NCBI GenBank assembly: GCA_947453195.1
Contig: CANGFO010000002.1
Location: 1 to 64,000, forward strand
DNA length: 64,000 bases
From: Flavobacteriaceae bacterium
GTDB taxonomy: Bacteria; Bacteroidota; Bacteroidia; Flavobacteriales; Flavobacteriaceae
Direction of reading: 5' to 3'
Below, one piece after another: positions 8,801 to 15,512 of the stretch. Made by a program: the position numbers and the translations under genes. Under the pieces are notes generated by a model that worked only from the letters and a program-made list of their open reading frames with translations, had not been told where the DNA came from and made no database searches. Each line of letters opens with the position of its first letter. Positions within the stretch are counted from its first letter, which is position 1.

Positions 8801-9213
8801 GAAATTTCGAATTAACTAATTATTCGGTGGCGCCAAAAATATCGTATCTGTTTAACAATAATAAAAGTTTGTCCTTTATATATGAATATAAAAACAAAGA
8901 AAATGTAATTAATAATTTAGAACATTTGAAACAACAACGGTTAGGATTTTCCTTTACTTATTCGGGCGAAAAGAAAATAACTATAAACGGCGAATACTCC
9001 TTATATAATAATGCATTTATAGGCGACCAATTAACACCCGTTGCATTTCAAATGTTGGAAGGATTGCAAGCGGGGAATAATTCAACTTGGCGTTTGTTGT
9101 TACAGAAAAACCTTACGCAATATTTGGATCTAAATATCAATTACCAAGGGCGAAAATCAGATAACAGCGACATGATTCATACGGGAAATGTGCAGTTAAG
9201 AGCTTTTTTTTAA
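5812..9213 (+). CDS. Very large predicted outer-membrane beta-barrel protein
   Basis: This 1133-residue protein starts with a signal peptide (residues 1-19, ending IFAQ). The rest is rich in alternating polar/aromatic strands and ends in a C-terminal phenylalanine pair, as in outer-membrane barrels. The segment at residues 140-215 (RGITIGNNQNS, NLQI, DTNIPLQ, FDQIFIELY) reads like the N-terminal repeats of SprA-type T9SS translocon proteins. That likeness is from memory and unproven, and the protein is less than half the usual SprA length. Residues 821-832 (DYNGNGIQELQE) fit a 12-residue calcium-loop pattern. It follows the aspartate kinase gene by 61 bases on the same strand and has its own -7 element. 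Function is unknown; a surface or transport role is inferred. Confidence 0.75.
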   Translation: MLKNRFLLMLLFCFSGIFAQEIETPYKNKKIAFTKDTITIDKVSINQSFFKIIDKQGNLVDTTFYKMDFQKAKLIFKNNYVAQDSLTIRYLKFPEFLTKSYSIYDDARIIPNEAGNLYALKRENIKPFEPFDGLNTSGSITRGITIGNNQNSTLNSNLDLQITGRISNKVSIRASIQDTNIPLQSGGYSQKLDEFDQIFIELYSDKWNIRAGDLFLENRQSKFLNFNKKVQGLSTHFTLGTSENKTDIFASAALVRGQYAKSSFTGKEGNQGSYKLKGNNGELYVLVISGSERVYVNGILLKRGENNDYVIDYNAGEIKFTSLFPITSEMRIVIEYQYSERSYTRFVTYAGATHEEEKWSIGGFLYSENDVKNQPLQQNLTSEQVNNLINAGDDSSLMVAPSAYIDSYSENKILYKKVNLSGIEIYKYSNVSTDVLYNVKFTLVGNNLGNYILSNSAAVGKIYEYIAPINGILQGNYEPVTKLVAPTKLQIATVLGKFNPSEKTNFDFELGVSNNDLNLFSNLDDSNNQGIATKFNAKQRLYSGKFNVDAFANYQLIQSNFKTIERLFTIEFNRDWNIVNPSGNQSLFVTGLNFDLKENGAIKYQLEKLDFADSFSGTRNLIQANIKKNHLVVSQNGSYLKSSGTISTSTFARNQTLAKYHFNKNWIGGSFRAEDNQEKLIATNKLSALSQKYAEFGSFIGRGDSLKVYAEAGYLHRTNDSVQNGFLKRVNTSDSYYIKSKLIQNQRTNLSAFVNYRRLTFTDPSRATEPSLNSRILYNDSYFQQKIQVTSAYETASGTIAQQEFTYLQVNPGQGVYMWNDYNGNGIQELQEFEVAPFPDQAKYIRVFLPNQIFVKTHQNKFSQSITLSPSQWMNEKGIKKVLSYFYNQTSFSMDRKILRNSDNFNLNPFSTSLDNLLGLNTNFRNSLFYNRGKQDHSITYTFLNSHVKSLLSIGSQENTSQSNQLQYAHLVKKSWLFNLDTSLSKSSSISDNYASRNFELTNYSVAPKISYLFNNNKSLSFIYEYKNKENVINNLEHLKQQRLGFSFTYSGEKKITINGEYSLYNNAFIGDQLTPVAFQMLEGLQAGNNSTWRLLLQKNLTQYLDLNINYQGRKSDNSDMIHTGNVQLRAFF

Positions 9214-9412
9214 GCTCAACAATTTAATTAAACAGCTTAAATACAGCCAATTAATAAACAACTTCTTAGTATTTTGTCTTTTCTCCCCTGAATGGAATAC
9301 CTTATAATTTTCTTCTTTTATAAAATTGTTTTAAGTTAAGAATATGTTATTTATAAAGAGTATTACAAAAAATAATTTGTAACTTTTAGTATAATTTTTA
9401 ACAAATAATCCT

Positions 9413-9814
9413 ATGAAAAAATTGATTTTATTGTGTTTGGTTTTTGTTTGCTCAAACACATTTTTTGCGCAAAATGCAAAAACAAAAGCTAAAAAAACAA
9501 AAGCAACTACTGAAAAAGTAGTGAAAGAAAAAAAAGAAAAAGTAACAACCGTTAAAGAAAAAGTAACTGAAACAAAAAAAGGAGCAAAAAAAGATGTTCA
9601 AAAAGTTGAAAAAGAAGCTAATTCAAAAACAAAAGCCGTAAAAGACAAAGTTGATTCTTCTCAAAAAGAAGCCAAAGAAAAAGCTGCAAAAGTTAGCGAC
9701 AAAGCATCCGGAATGTATAACGGCAACAAAGTGTTTACTGGGCCAAATGGGGGTAAATATTATATCAATAAAAACGGAAATAAAACCTATATTGATAAAG
9801 AGGCAGCAAAATAA
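9413..9814 (+). CDS. Lysine-rich exported protein with a C-terminal GPxGGKYYINKNGNKTYI motif
   Basis: This 133-residue protein has a cleavable signal peptide (residues 1-20, ending FFAQ). An 80-residue low-complexity region of Lys, Ala, Thr, Glu and Val follows and probably forms an extended or coiled helix. The last 30 residues carry the FTGPNGGKYYINKNGNKTYI segment, which resembles the short PBCV-type basic adaptor domain also found attached to many bacteroidotal exported proteins. Function is unknown. The positively charged stalk could bind nucleic acid, peptidoglycan or acidic polysaccharide. The gene is monocistronic and followed by a strong terminator. Confidence 0.75.
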   Translation: MKKLILLCLVFVCSNTFFAQNAKTKAKKTKATTEKVVKEKKEKVTTVKEKVTETKKGAKKDVQKVEKEANSKTKAVKDKVDSSQKEAKEKAAKVSDKASGMYNGNKVFTGPNGGKYYINKNGNKTYIDKEAAK

Positions 9815-9835
9815 ATTTCTTTCATTTTTAAATTG

Positions 9836-9865
9836 AAAAATCACGGTTGTTCCGTGATTTTTTTT
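9836..9865 (+). terminator. Terminator after the lysine-rich protein gene
   Basis: TCACGG (9841-9846) pairs with CCGTGA (9852-9857) around loop TTGTT. The stem is extended by five A-T pairs, and T8 follows at 9858-9865. Confidence 0.85.
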
Positions 9866-10116
9866 ATCCCTTTTTTTAATAAAATAATTACAAAACAAAA
9901 AGGGTGAGCCTCTTGTTTTATTGAATTTTGTTGTTTTTTAATTAACTTAAACAATTGTTAAACAGTTATTTAAATCAAATCTATTTCAAGTCCTTTATTT
10001 GTACCCATTGTTAAAAACTAAAGCCGATTGTGAATAAGTTTGACTTTCATTTTTGTTTAAAATTAACAACCTTTGTAACAGCAGAAAAAAGTTAAAAAAA
10101 ACCTAAAAAATAGATT
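9866..10116. other. AT-rich leader region of nrdB
   Basis: With the preceding terminator this forms the only gene-free stretch of about 300 bases in the window. I find no ORF and no RNA gene in it. TAAGTTTG (10035-10042) is an exact -7 consensus match with ATTG (10007-10010) 24 bases upstream, farther than usual. AACCTTTG at about 10069 is a seven-of-eight match closer to nrdB. I did not see a clear NrdR box pair. Confidence 0.5.
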
Positions 10117-11094
10117 ATGTCTTTCATCGAACCCATTCTAAAAGAAAACAAAGATCGCTTTGTGATTTTCCCTATTAAACATCAAGATATTTGGGAATGG
10201 TATAAGAAGCAAGAAGCTTGTATTTGGACTGCAGAAGAAATTGATTTGCATACCGATTTGAACGATTGGAATAACAAATTAAATGCAGATGAAAAATATT
10301 TTATCAAACATATTTTAGCATTTTTTGCTGCTTCAGATGGTATCGTAAACGAAAATTTAGCTGAAAATTTTGTGAGCGAAGTACAATATCCTGAAGCAAA
10401 ATTTTTCTACGGGTTTCAATTAATGATGGAAAATATTCATAGCGAAACCTATTCGCTGTTAATCGATACTTATGTAAAAGACGAGGCAGAAAAACATGAA
10501 TTATTTCACGCAATCGAAACTTTTCCCGCAATTAAAGAAAAAGCGGATTGGGCTTTAAAATGGATAGAGTCGGATTCTTTTGCTGAAAGACTAATTGCGT
10601 TTGCTGCTGTGGAAGGTATCTTCTTTTCTGGATCTTTTTGCTCTATTTATTGGTTGAAAAAAAGAGGTTTAATGCCAGGTTTGACCTTTTCAAACGAACT
10701 TATTTCTCGTGATGAAGGAATGCATTGTGATTTTGCTGTGCATTTACACAACCATCATTTGGTAAACAAAGTGCCAAAAGCTAGAATTACCGAAATAATA
10801 ACTAATGCACTAGATATTGAAAGAAAATTCATTACCGAATCACTTCCTGTGAGTTTGATTGGAATGAATGCCGCGTTAATGACGCAATATTTAGAGTTTG
10901 TTACCGACAGATTGTTAGTAGAATTAGGATGTGATAGAGTTTATAATTCTTCAAATCCATTTGATTTTATGGACATGATTTCACTTCAAGGGAAAACTAA
11001 TTTCTTTGAAAAACGAGTTGCCGAATACCAAAAAGCTGGAGTTATGAATTCGGATTCAGAATCTGGCAAAATTAGTTTCGACGCTGATTTTTAA
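10117..11094 (+). CDS. nrdB: Class I ribonucleotide reductase, small (radical) subunit
   Basis: This subunit carries the diiron-tyrosyl radical that starts reduction of ribonucleoside diphosphates. The 325-residue protein has the R2 ferritin-like fold with carboxylate/His motifs [22 protein letters not shown] and [14 protein letters not shown], which hold the E, ExxH metal ligands. The tyrosine of [10 protein letters not shown] is near the radical position. The C-terminus ends in an acidic FDADF tail, typical of the peptide that docks on R1. nrdA follows on the same strand after 186 bases that contain a structured element. Confidence 0.96.
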   Translation: MSFIEPILKENKDRFVIFPIKHQDIWEWYKKQEACIWTAEEIDLHTDLNDWNNKLNADEKYFIKHILAFFAASDGIVNENLAENFVSEVQYPEAKFFYGFQLMMENIHSETYSLLIDTYVKDEAEKHELFHAIETFPAIKEKADWALKWIESDSFAERLIAFAAVEGIFFSGSFCSIYWLKKRGLMPGLTFSNELISRDEGMHCDFAVHLHNHHLVNKVPKARITEIITNALDIERKFITESLPVSLIGMNAALMTQYLEFVTDRLLVELGCDRVYNSSNPFDFMDMISLQGKTNFFEKRVAEYQKAGVMNSDSESGKISFDADF

Positions 11095-11130
11095 TTCGGA
11101 ACTATATTTCATCAATTAAAATTTTAGTTG

Positions 11131-11219
11131 CAATTTGGGTTAGCCCAGATTGTAGAAAAAATCCTTTTATTTTTTAAAGAAAAAAATAAAAGATTGAAAC
11201 GGAAAGCTGGATAAGCTTC
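11131..11219 (+). ncRNA. Three-hairpin structured element resembling the Flavo-1 RNA motif
   Basis: Three hairpins sit in a row in the nrdB-nrdA gap. The first pairs 11131-11139 with 11144-11152 (nine pairs, one G-U, loop TTAG). The second is a long A/T stem, 11160-11175 with 11180-11195, around AAAG and with a small bulge. The third pairs AAGCT (11204-11208) with AGCTT (11214-11218). The order TTTGGGTTAGCCCAGATTG, A/T hairpin, GATTGAAACGGAAAGC, GGATAAGC matches my memory of an intergenic element repeated in Flavobacterium genomes, which fits the Rfam Flavo-1 RNA. The structure is seen directly; the family name is from memory. Confidence 0.6.
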
Positions 11220-11280
11220 AAAAAATTAACAAATAACCCGAAATAGAGAAGGGATTTTTTATTTCAAAAAACAAAAACTT

Positions 11281-13713
11281 ATGTACGTAGTAAAAAGAGA
11301 CGGCCACAAAGAGCCAGTAATGTTTGACAAAATCACAGATAGAATTAAAAAACTATGCTATGGTTTAAATGATTTGGTAGATGCTGTAAAAGTGGCAATG
11401 CGAGTAATTGAAGGTCTTTATGACGGAGTTACTACGTCGGAATTAGATAATCTAGCTGCAGAAACTGCGGCGTCAATGACTATTTCGCATCCAGATTATG
11501 CGCAATTGGCTGCAAGAATTGCAATTTCTAACTTGCATAAAAACACCAATAAATCCTTCTCGGAAACCATGAACGAAATGTATCATTATGTAAACCCGAG
11601 AACAAACCAACAAGCACCTTTACTTTCGGAAGAGGTACATAATGTAATTCAGGAAAATGCAGAATTTTTAAATTCTCACATCATATATAACCGTGATTTT
11701 AATTACGATTACTTTGGTTTTAAAACTTTAGAGCGTTCATATTTGCTAAAAATTAATGGCAAAATTGTAGAGCGTCCGCAACATATGTTAATGCGTGTTG
11801 CTGTAGGAATTCACATGAATGACTTGGAAGCAGTTATTGAAACGTACGACTTAATGTCGAAGAAATTCTTTACGCACGCAACGCCAACTTTATTCAACGC
11901 TGGAACTCCTAAGCCTCAAATGTCGTCTTGTTTCTTATTGACAATGAAAGACGATAGTATTGATGGTATATATGACACATTGAAACAAACTGCAAAAATT
12001 TCGCAATCGGCGGGAGGAATTGGATTAGCAATTCATAATGTTCGTGCAACCGGATCTTACATTCGCGGAACCAACGGAACTTCAAACGGGATTGTCCCAA
12101 TGCTTCGTGTATTTAATGATACGGCGCGTTATGTAGATCAAGGTGGTGGAAAAAGAAAAGGAAGTTTTGCAATTTATTTGGAAACTTGGCATGCTGATAT
12201 TTTTGACTTTTTAGATTTAAAGAAAAATACTGGTAAAGAAGAAATGCGTGCTAGAGATTTGTTCTTTGCTATGTGGACTTCTGATTTATTCATGAAACGA
12301 GTAGAAGAAGATACTACTTGGACTTTGATGTGCCCGAACGAATGCCCTGGATTAGATACCGTTTATGGCGAAGAATTTGAAGCTTTATATACATCATACG
12401 AAGCGCAAGGTAAAGGTAGAAAAACGGTTAAAGCTCGTGAACTTTGGGAGAAAATCTTAGAATCTCAAATTGAAACAGGAACGCCATATATGTTGTATAA
12501 AGATGCAGCAAATAGAAAATCAAATCAAAAGAATTTAGGTACGATTCGTTCCTCGAACCTTTGTACAGAGATTATGGAGTACACTTCTGCAGATGAAATT
12601 GCAGTGTGTAATTTAGCTTCTATCTCGTTACCAATGTTTGTTGAAAACGGACAATTCAATCACGAATTATTATATAATGTAACGAAACGAGTTACTAAAA
12701 ACTTAAATAAAGTAATTGACCGTAATTACTACCCAGTAATTGAGGCAGAAAATTCAAACATGCGCCACCGTCCCGTTGGATTGGGAGTACAAGGATTAGC
12801 AGATGCTTTCATCATGATGCGTTTGCCATTTACAAGTGATGAGGCAAAACAGGTGAATCAAGATATTTTTGAAACGTTATACTTTGCTGCTGTAACGGCT
12901 TCTATGGAATTGGCAAAAGAAGAAGGTCCTTATTCTAGCTACGAAGGTTCCCCAATTTCTAAAGGGGAATTCCAACACAACCTTTGGAACATCAAAGATG
13001 AAGAACTTTCTGGAAGATGGGATTGGGCAGGATTAAGAAAAGAAGTAATGAAAAACGGAGTTAGAAACTCGTTATTAGTTGCTCCAATGCCAACTGCTTC
13101 TACTTCTCAAATTCTTGGAAACAACGAAGCTTTCGAACCATATACATCAAATATTTATACTCGTAGAGTATTATCTGGAGAGTTTATTGTTGTAAACAAA
13201 CATTTATTAAATGATTTAGTTGAGCGTGGTTTATGGACTGAATCTTTAAAACAAGAATTGATGCGTAACAACGGATCAGTTCAAGGTTTAAATATCCCAG
13301 AAGATTTAAAAGAATTGTATAAAACAGTTTGGGAAATGTCTATGAAAGACATCATAGACATGAGTCGTCATAGAGGTTACTTTATTGACCAATCACAATC
13401 GTTGAATTTGTTTATGCAAGACGCTAATTATGCAAAATTAACTTCGATGCACTTTTATGCATGGAAAAGCGGCCTGAAAACGGGTATGTATTATTTAAGA
13501 ACTAAAGCGGCAGTTGATGCTATTAAGTTTACTTTAAATAATGATAAAAAAGAAGAACCAATTATTGTAGATAAACCAGTAGCAGATGCTGTGGAAGTTA
13601 TTGCTCCAGTTGAAAACGGAGAAATGACAGCAGAAGACTTTGCTGCAATGGTTGAACGCGCTCGTAATGCTGCCGGATCTGGAGGCGATGATTGCGAAAT
13701 GTGTGGTTCATAA
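11281..13713 (+). CDS. nrdA: Class I ribonucleotide reductase, large (catalytic) subunit
   Basis: This enzyme reduces NDPs to dNDPs together with NrdB. The 810-residue protein opens with an ATP-cone allosteric domain ([16 protein letters not shown], residues 3-90). Then come the active-site motifs: SSCFLLTM (first redox cysteine), NLCTEI (radical cysteine with the catalytic Asn/Glu) and the barrel segment [20 protein letters not shown]. The C-terminus ends CEMCGS, the swinging redox-active cysteine pair that accepts electrons from thioredoxin or glutaredoxin. Length is normal for a class Ia R1. It is followed by a weak hairpin terminator. Confidence 0.97.
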   Translation: MYVVKRDGHKEPVMFDKITDRIKKLCYGLNDLVDAVKVAMRVIEGLYDGVTTSELDNLAAETAASMTISHPDYAQLAARIAISNLHKNTNKSFSETMNEMYHYVNPRTNQQAPLLSEEVHNVIQENAEFLNSHIIYNRDFNYDYFGFKTLERSYLLKINGKIVERPQHMLMRVAVGIHMNDLEAVIETYDLMSKKFFTHATPTLFNAGTPKPQMSSCFLLTMKDDSIDGIYDTLKQTAKISQSAGGIGLAIHNVRATGSYIRGTNGTSNGIVPMLRVFNDTARYVDQGGGKRKGSFAIYLETWHADIFDFLDLKKNTGKEEMRARDLFFAMWTSDLFMKRVEEDTTWTLMCPNECPGLDTVYGEEFEALYTSYEAQGKGRKTVKARELWEKILESQIETGTPYMLYKDAANRKSNQKNLGTIRSSNLCTEIMEYTSADEIAVCNLASISLPMFVENGQFNHELLYNVTKRVTKNLNKVIDRNYYPVIEAENSNMRHRPVGLGVQGLADAFIMMRLPFTSDEAKQVNQDIFETLYFAAVTASMELAKEEGPYSSYEGSPISKGEFQHNLWNIKDEELSGRWDWAGLRKEVMKNGVRNSLLVAPMPTASTSQILGNNEAFEPYTSNIYTRRVLSGEFIVVNKHLLNDLVERGLWTESLKQELMRNNGSVQGLNIPEDLKELYKTVWEMSMKDIIDMSRHRGYFIDQSQSLNLFMQDANYAKLTSMHFYAWKSGLKTGMYYLRTKAAVDAIKFTLNNDKKEEPIIVDKPVADAVEVIAPVENGEMTAEDFAAMVERARNAAGSGGDDCEMCGS

Positions 13714-13738
13714 TTAGAAAATCTATTTGAATTAAATA

Positions 13739-13769
13739 TAAAACGGCTGTCGATAGATGGCTGTTTTTG
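13739..13769 (+). terminator. Probable terminator after nrdA
   Basis: A 12-pair stem with several G-U pairs and an A/T base closes on loop GATA and ends in a T run at about 13763-13767. It is weaker than the other terminators in the window. Confidence 0.55.
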
Positions 13770-13805
13770 TTTTAGATTCGTACATTTGAAATAAATAATA
13801 ATACA

Positions 13806-14027
13806 ATGGCAAAAGAAAAAGGAGTTTACACTGGGATAATTGAAAAGGATGAAAATGGAAATTATTTTTGTGGGGAATATTTATTAGATTACCAATATAC
13901 AGAAGCCAGTTTTAAATTGGGTGACGAGATAAATATTAAATCAGTTATTGCAAATCCGAGTGACAAAAGCTACAATCAATATCCAAAAAAATCTAGAAAT
14001 TTCTTTTTGGCTAACGACAAGAAATAA
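13806..14027 (+). CDS. Small acidic/basic mixed protein, function unknown
   Basis: A 73-residue ORF has no signal peptide or membrane segment. Aromatic and charged residues alternate (GVYTGIIEKDENGNYFCGEYLLDYQY), suggesting a small beta-rich fold. I do not recognise the family. It lies 12 bases before dgt on the same strand, so the two are probably co-transcribed. A role in nucleotide metabolism would be guesswork from context only. Confidence 0.65.
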   Translation: MAKEKGVYTGIIEKDENGNYFCGEYLLDYQYTEASFKLGDEINIKSVIANPSDKSYNQYPKKSRNFFLANDKK

Positions 14028-14039
14028 ATACAAATTACT

Positions 14040-15377
14040 ATGATGCACTGGGAACAATTATTATCCTTAAAACGTCAAGGGGACACAAGCAAGCGTTTAC
14101 GTAAAGAGCAAGATGATACCCGTTTGGGATTTGAAGTAGATTTTGATCGAATTATTTTTTCGGCACCTTTTAGAAGTTTGCAGGATAAAACGCAAGTTAT
14201 TCCGCTTTCAAAAACCGATTTTGTGCATACCAGATTAACGCATAGTTTGGAAGTTTCGGTTGTAGGCCGATCAATTGGAAGATTGGTTGGAAAAAAGATT
14301 ATTGAAAAATACCCGCATCTAAAAGAAATTCACGGATTTCAGGCAAATGATTTTGGCGCCATTGTAGCAGCAGCTTCCTTAGCCCACGATATTGGAAATC
14401 CACCCTTTGGCCATTCGGGAGAAAAAGCTATTGGGGAATATTTCTCTATTGGAAAAGGTCAAAAGTACAAAGACCAATTAACAGCAAAGGAATGGCAAGA
14501 CCTAATTGATTTTGAAGGCAATGCCAATGGATTTTCGGTTTTAACAAGTTCTCGATTGGGAGTTGAAGGAGGTCTAAGATTGACTTATGCTGTATTGGGA
14601 GCTTTTATGAAATATCCTAAAGAAAGTTTGCCGAAAAAACCTACAAAAAACATCTCCGATAAAAAATATGGTTTCTTTCAATCAGACAAAGAGTTTTTTA
14701 AAGAAGTTGCTGAAGAGTTGGGATTAATTCCAAATAAATCAGGTAATGATGTTGGCTTTGAAAGACATCCTTTGGCTTATTTGGTTGAAGCCGCAGATGA
14801 TATTTGCTATACGATTATTGACTTTGAAGACGGAATCAATTTGGGATTAGTTTCGGAAGATTTTGCTTTAGAGTATTTAATAAAATTAGTGAAAGACACT
14901 ATAGATACGCCCAAATACCAAACCTTAACCAATAAAGAAGACCGCATAAGTTACCTGCGTGCATTGGCTATTGGAAATTTAATTAATGATGCGGTACGCG
15001 TTTTTATAGAAAATGAAGAAGCAATTTTAAAAGGTGCGTTTCCTTATGCTTTAATGGATAAAAGTAAATACAAAGCACAAATTGACGACATTATTCAATT
15101 AAGTGTTAAGAAGATTTATCAGAGTCGGGAGGTAATTGAAAAAGAACTTACTGGGTATCAAATCATCAATAATTTATTAGATAAATTTTGCACTGCCTAC
15201 AACAATGATTTTGATAATACGAAAACCAATTTTGATTCCTTATTGCTAAAAATTCTCCCTGAAAAGCATTTGGTAAAAAAAGAATCACTCTATGAAAGGC
15301 TGTTGCATATTTGTCATTTTGTATCACTTTTAACAGATGGAAATGCAGTGCTTTACAATAAAATAATTACGGCGTAG
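14040..15377 (+). CDS. dgt: Deoxyguanosinetriphosphate triphosphohydrolase (dNTPase, HD domain)
   Basis: Dgt-type enzymes hydrolyse dGTP or other dNTPs to the nucleoside and triphosphate and help control dNTP pools. The 445-residue protein has the HD-domain metal ligands: H in RLTHSLEVS, HD in SLAHDIGNPPFGHSGE, and a later D in EAADDICY. The N-terminal DTRLGFEVDFDRIIFSAPFRSLQDKTQV segment is characteristic of the family. Its place after nrdBA fits dNTP balance, although an interposed terminator suggests separate transcription. The start at 14040 encodes MMHWEQ; the second Met at 14043 is equally possible. Confidence 0.93.
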   Translation: MMHWEQLLSLKRQGDTSKRLRKEQDDTRLGFEVDFDRIIFSAPFRSLQDKTQVIPLSKTDFVHTRLTHSLEVSVVGRSIGRLVGKKIIEKYPHLKEIHGFQANDFGAIVAAASLAHDIGNPPFGHSGEKAIGEYFSIGKGQKYKDQLTAKEWQDLIDFEGNANGFSVLTSSRLGVEGGLRLTYAVLGAFMKYPKESLPKKPTKNISDKKYGFFQSDKEFFKEVAEELGLIPNKSGNDVGFERHPLAYLVEAADDICYTIIDFEDGINLGLVSEDFALEYLIKLVKDTIDTPKYQTLTNKEDRISYLRALAIGNLINDAVRVFIENEEAILKGAFPYALMDKSKYKAQIDDIIQLSVKKIYQSREVIEKELTGYQIINNLLDKFCTAYNNDFDNTKTNFDSLLLKILPEKHLVKKESLYERLLHICHFVSLLTDGNAVLYNKIITA

Positions 15378-15409
15378 TATTGTTAATTTTTTGATTTTCA
15401 GATTCAAAA

Positions 15410-15441
15410 ATTGCAATTCGGAAAAAAATAATTTATGTTTG
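15410..15441 (+). promoter_or_regulatory. Promoter for the M36 metallopeptidase gene
   Basis: TATGTTTG (15434-15441) matches TANNTTTG exactly, and ATTG (15410-15413) lies 20 bases upstream as a three-of-four -33 box. The leader before the start codon at 15513 is about 65 bases. Confidence 0.6.
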
Positions 15442-15512
15442 TGCCACTTAACTAAAAACTAATTGTTAAATAAACTGAAATTCATCTCACGGATTTCTTA
15501 AAAAACTATATT

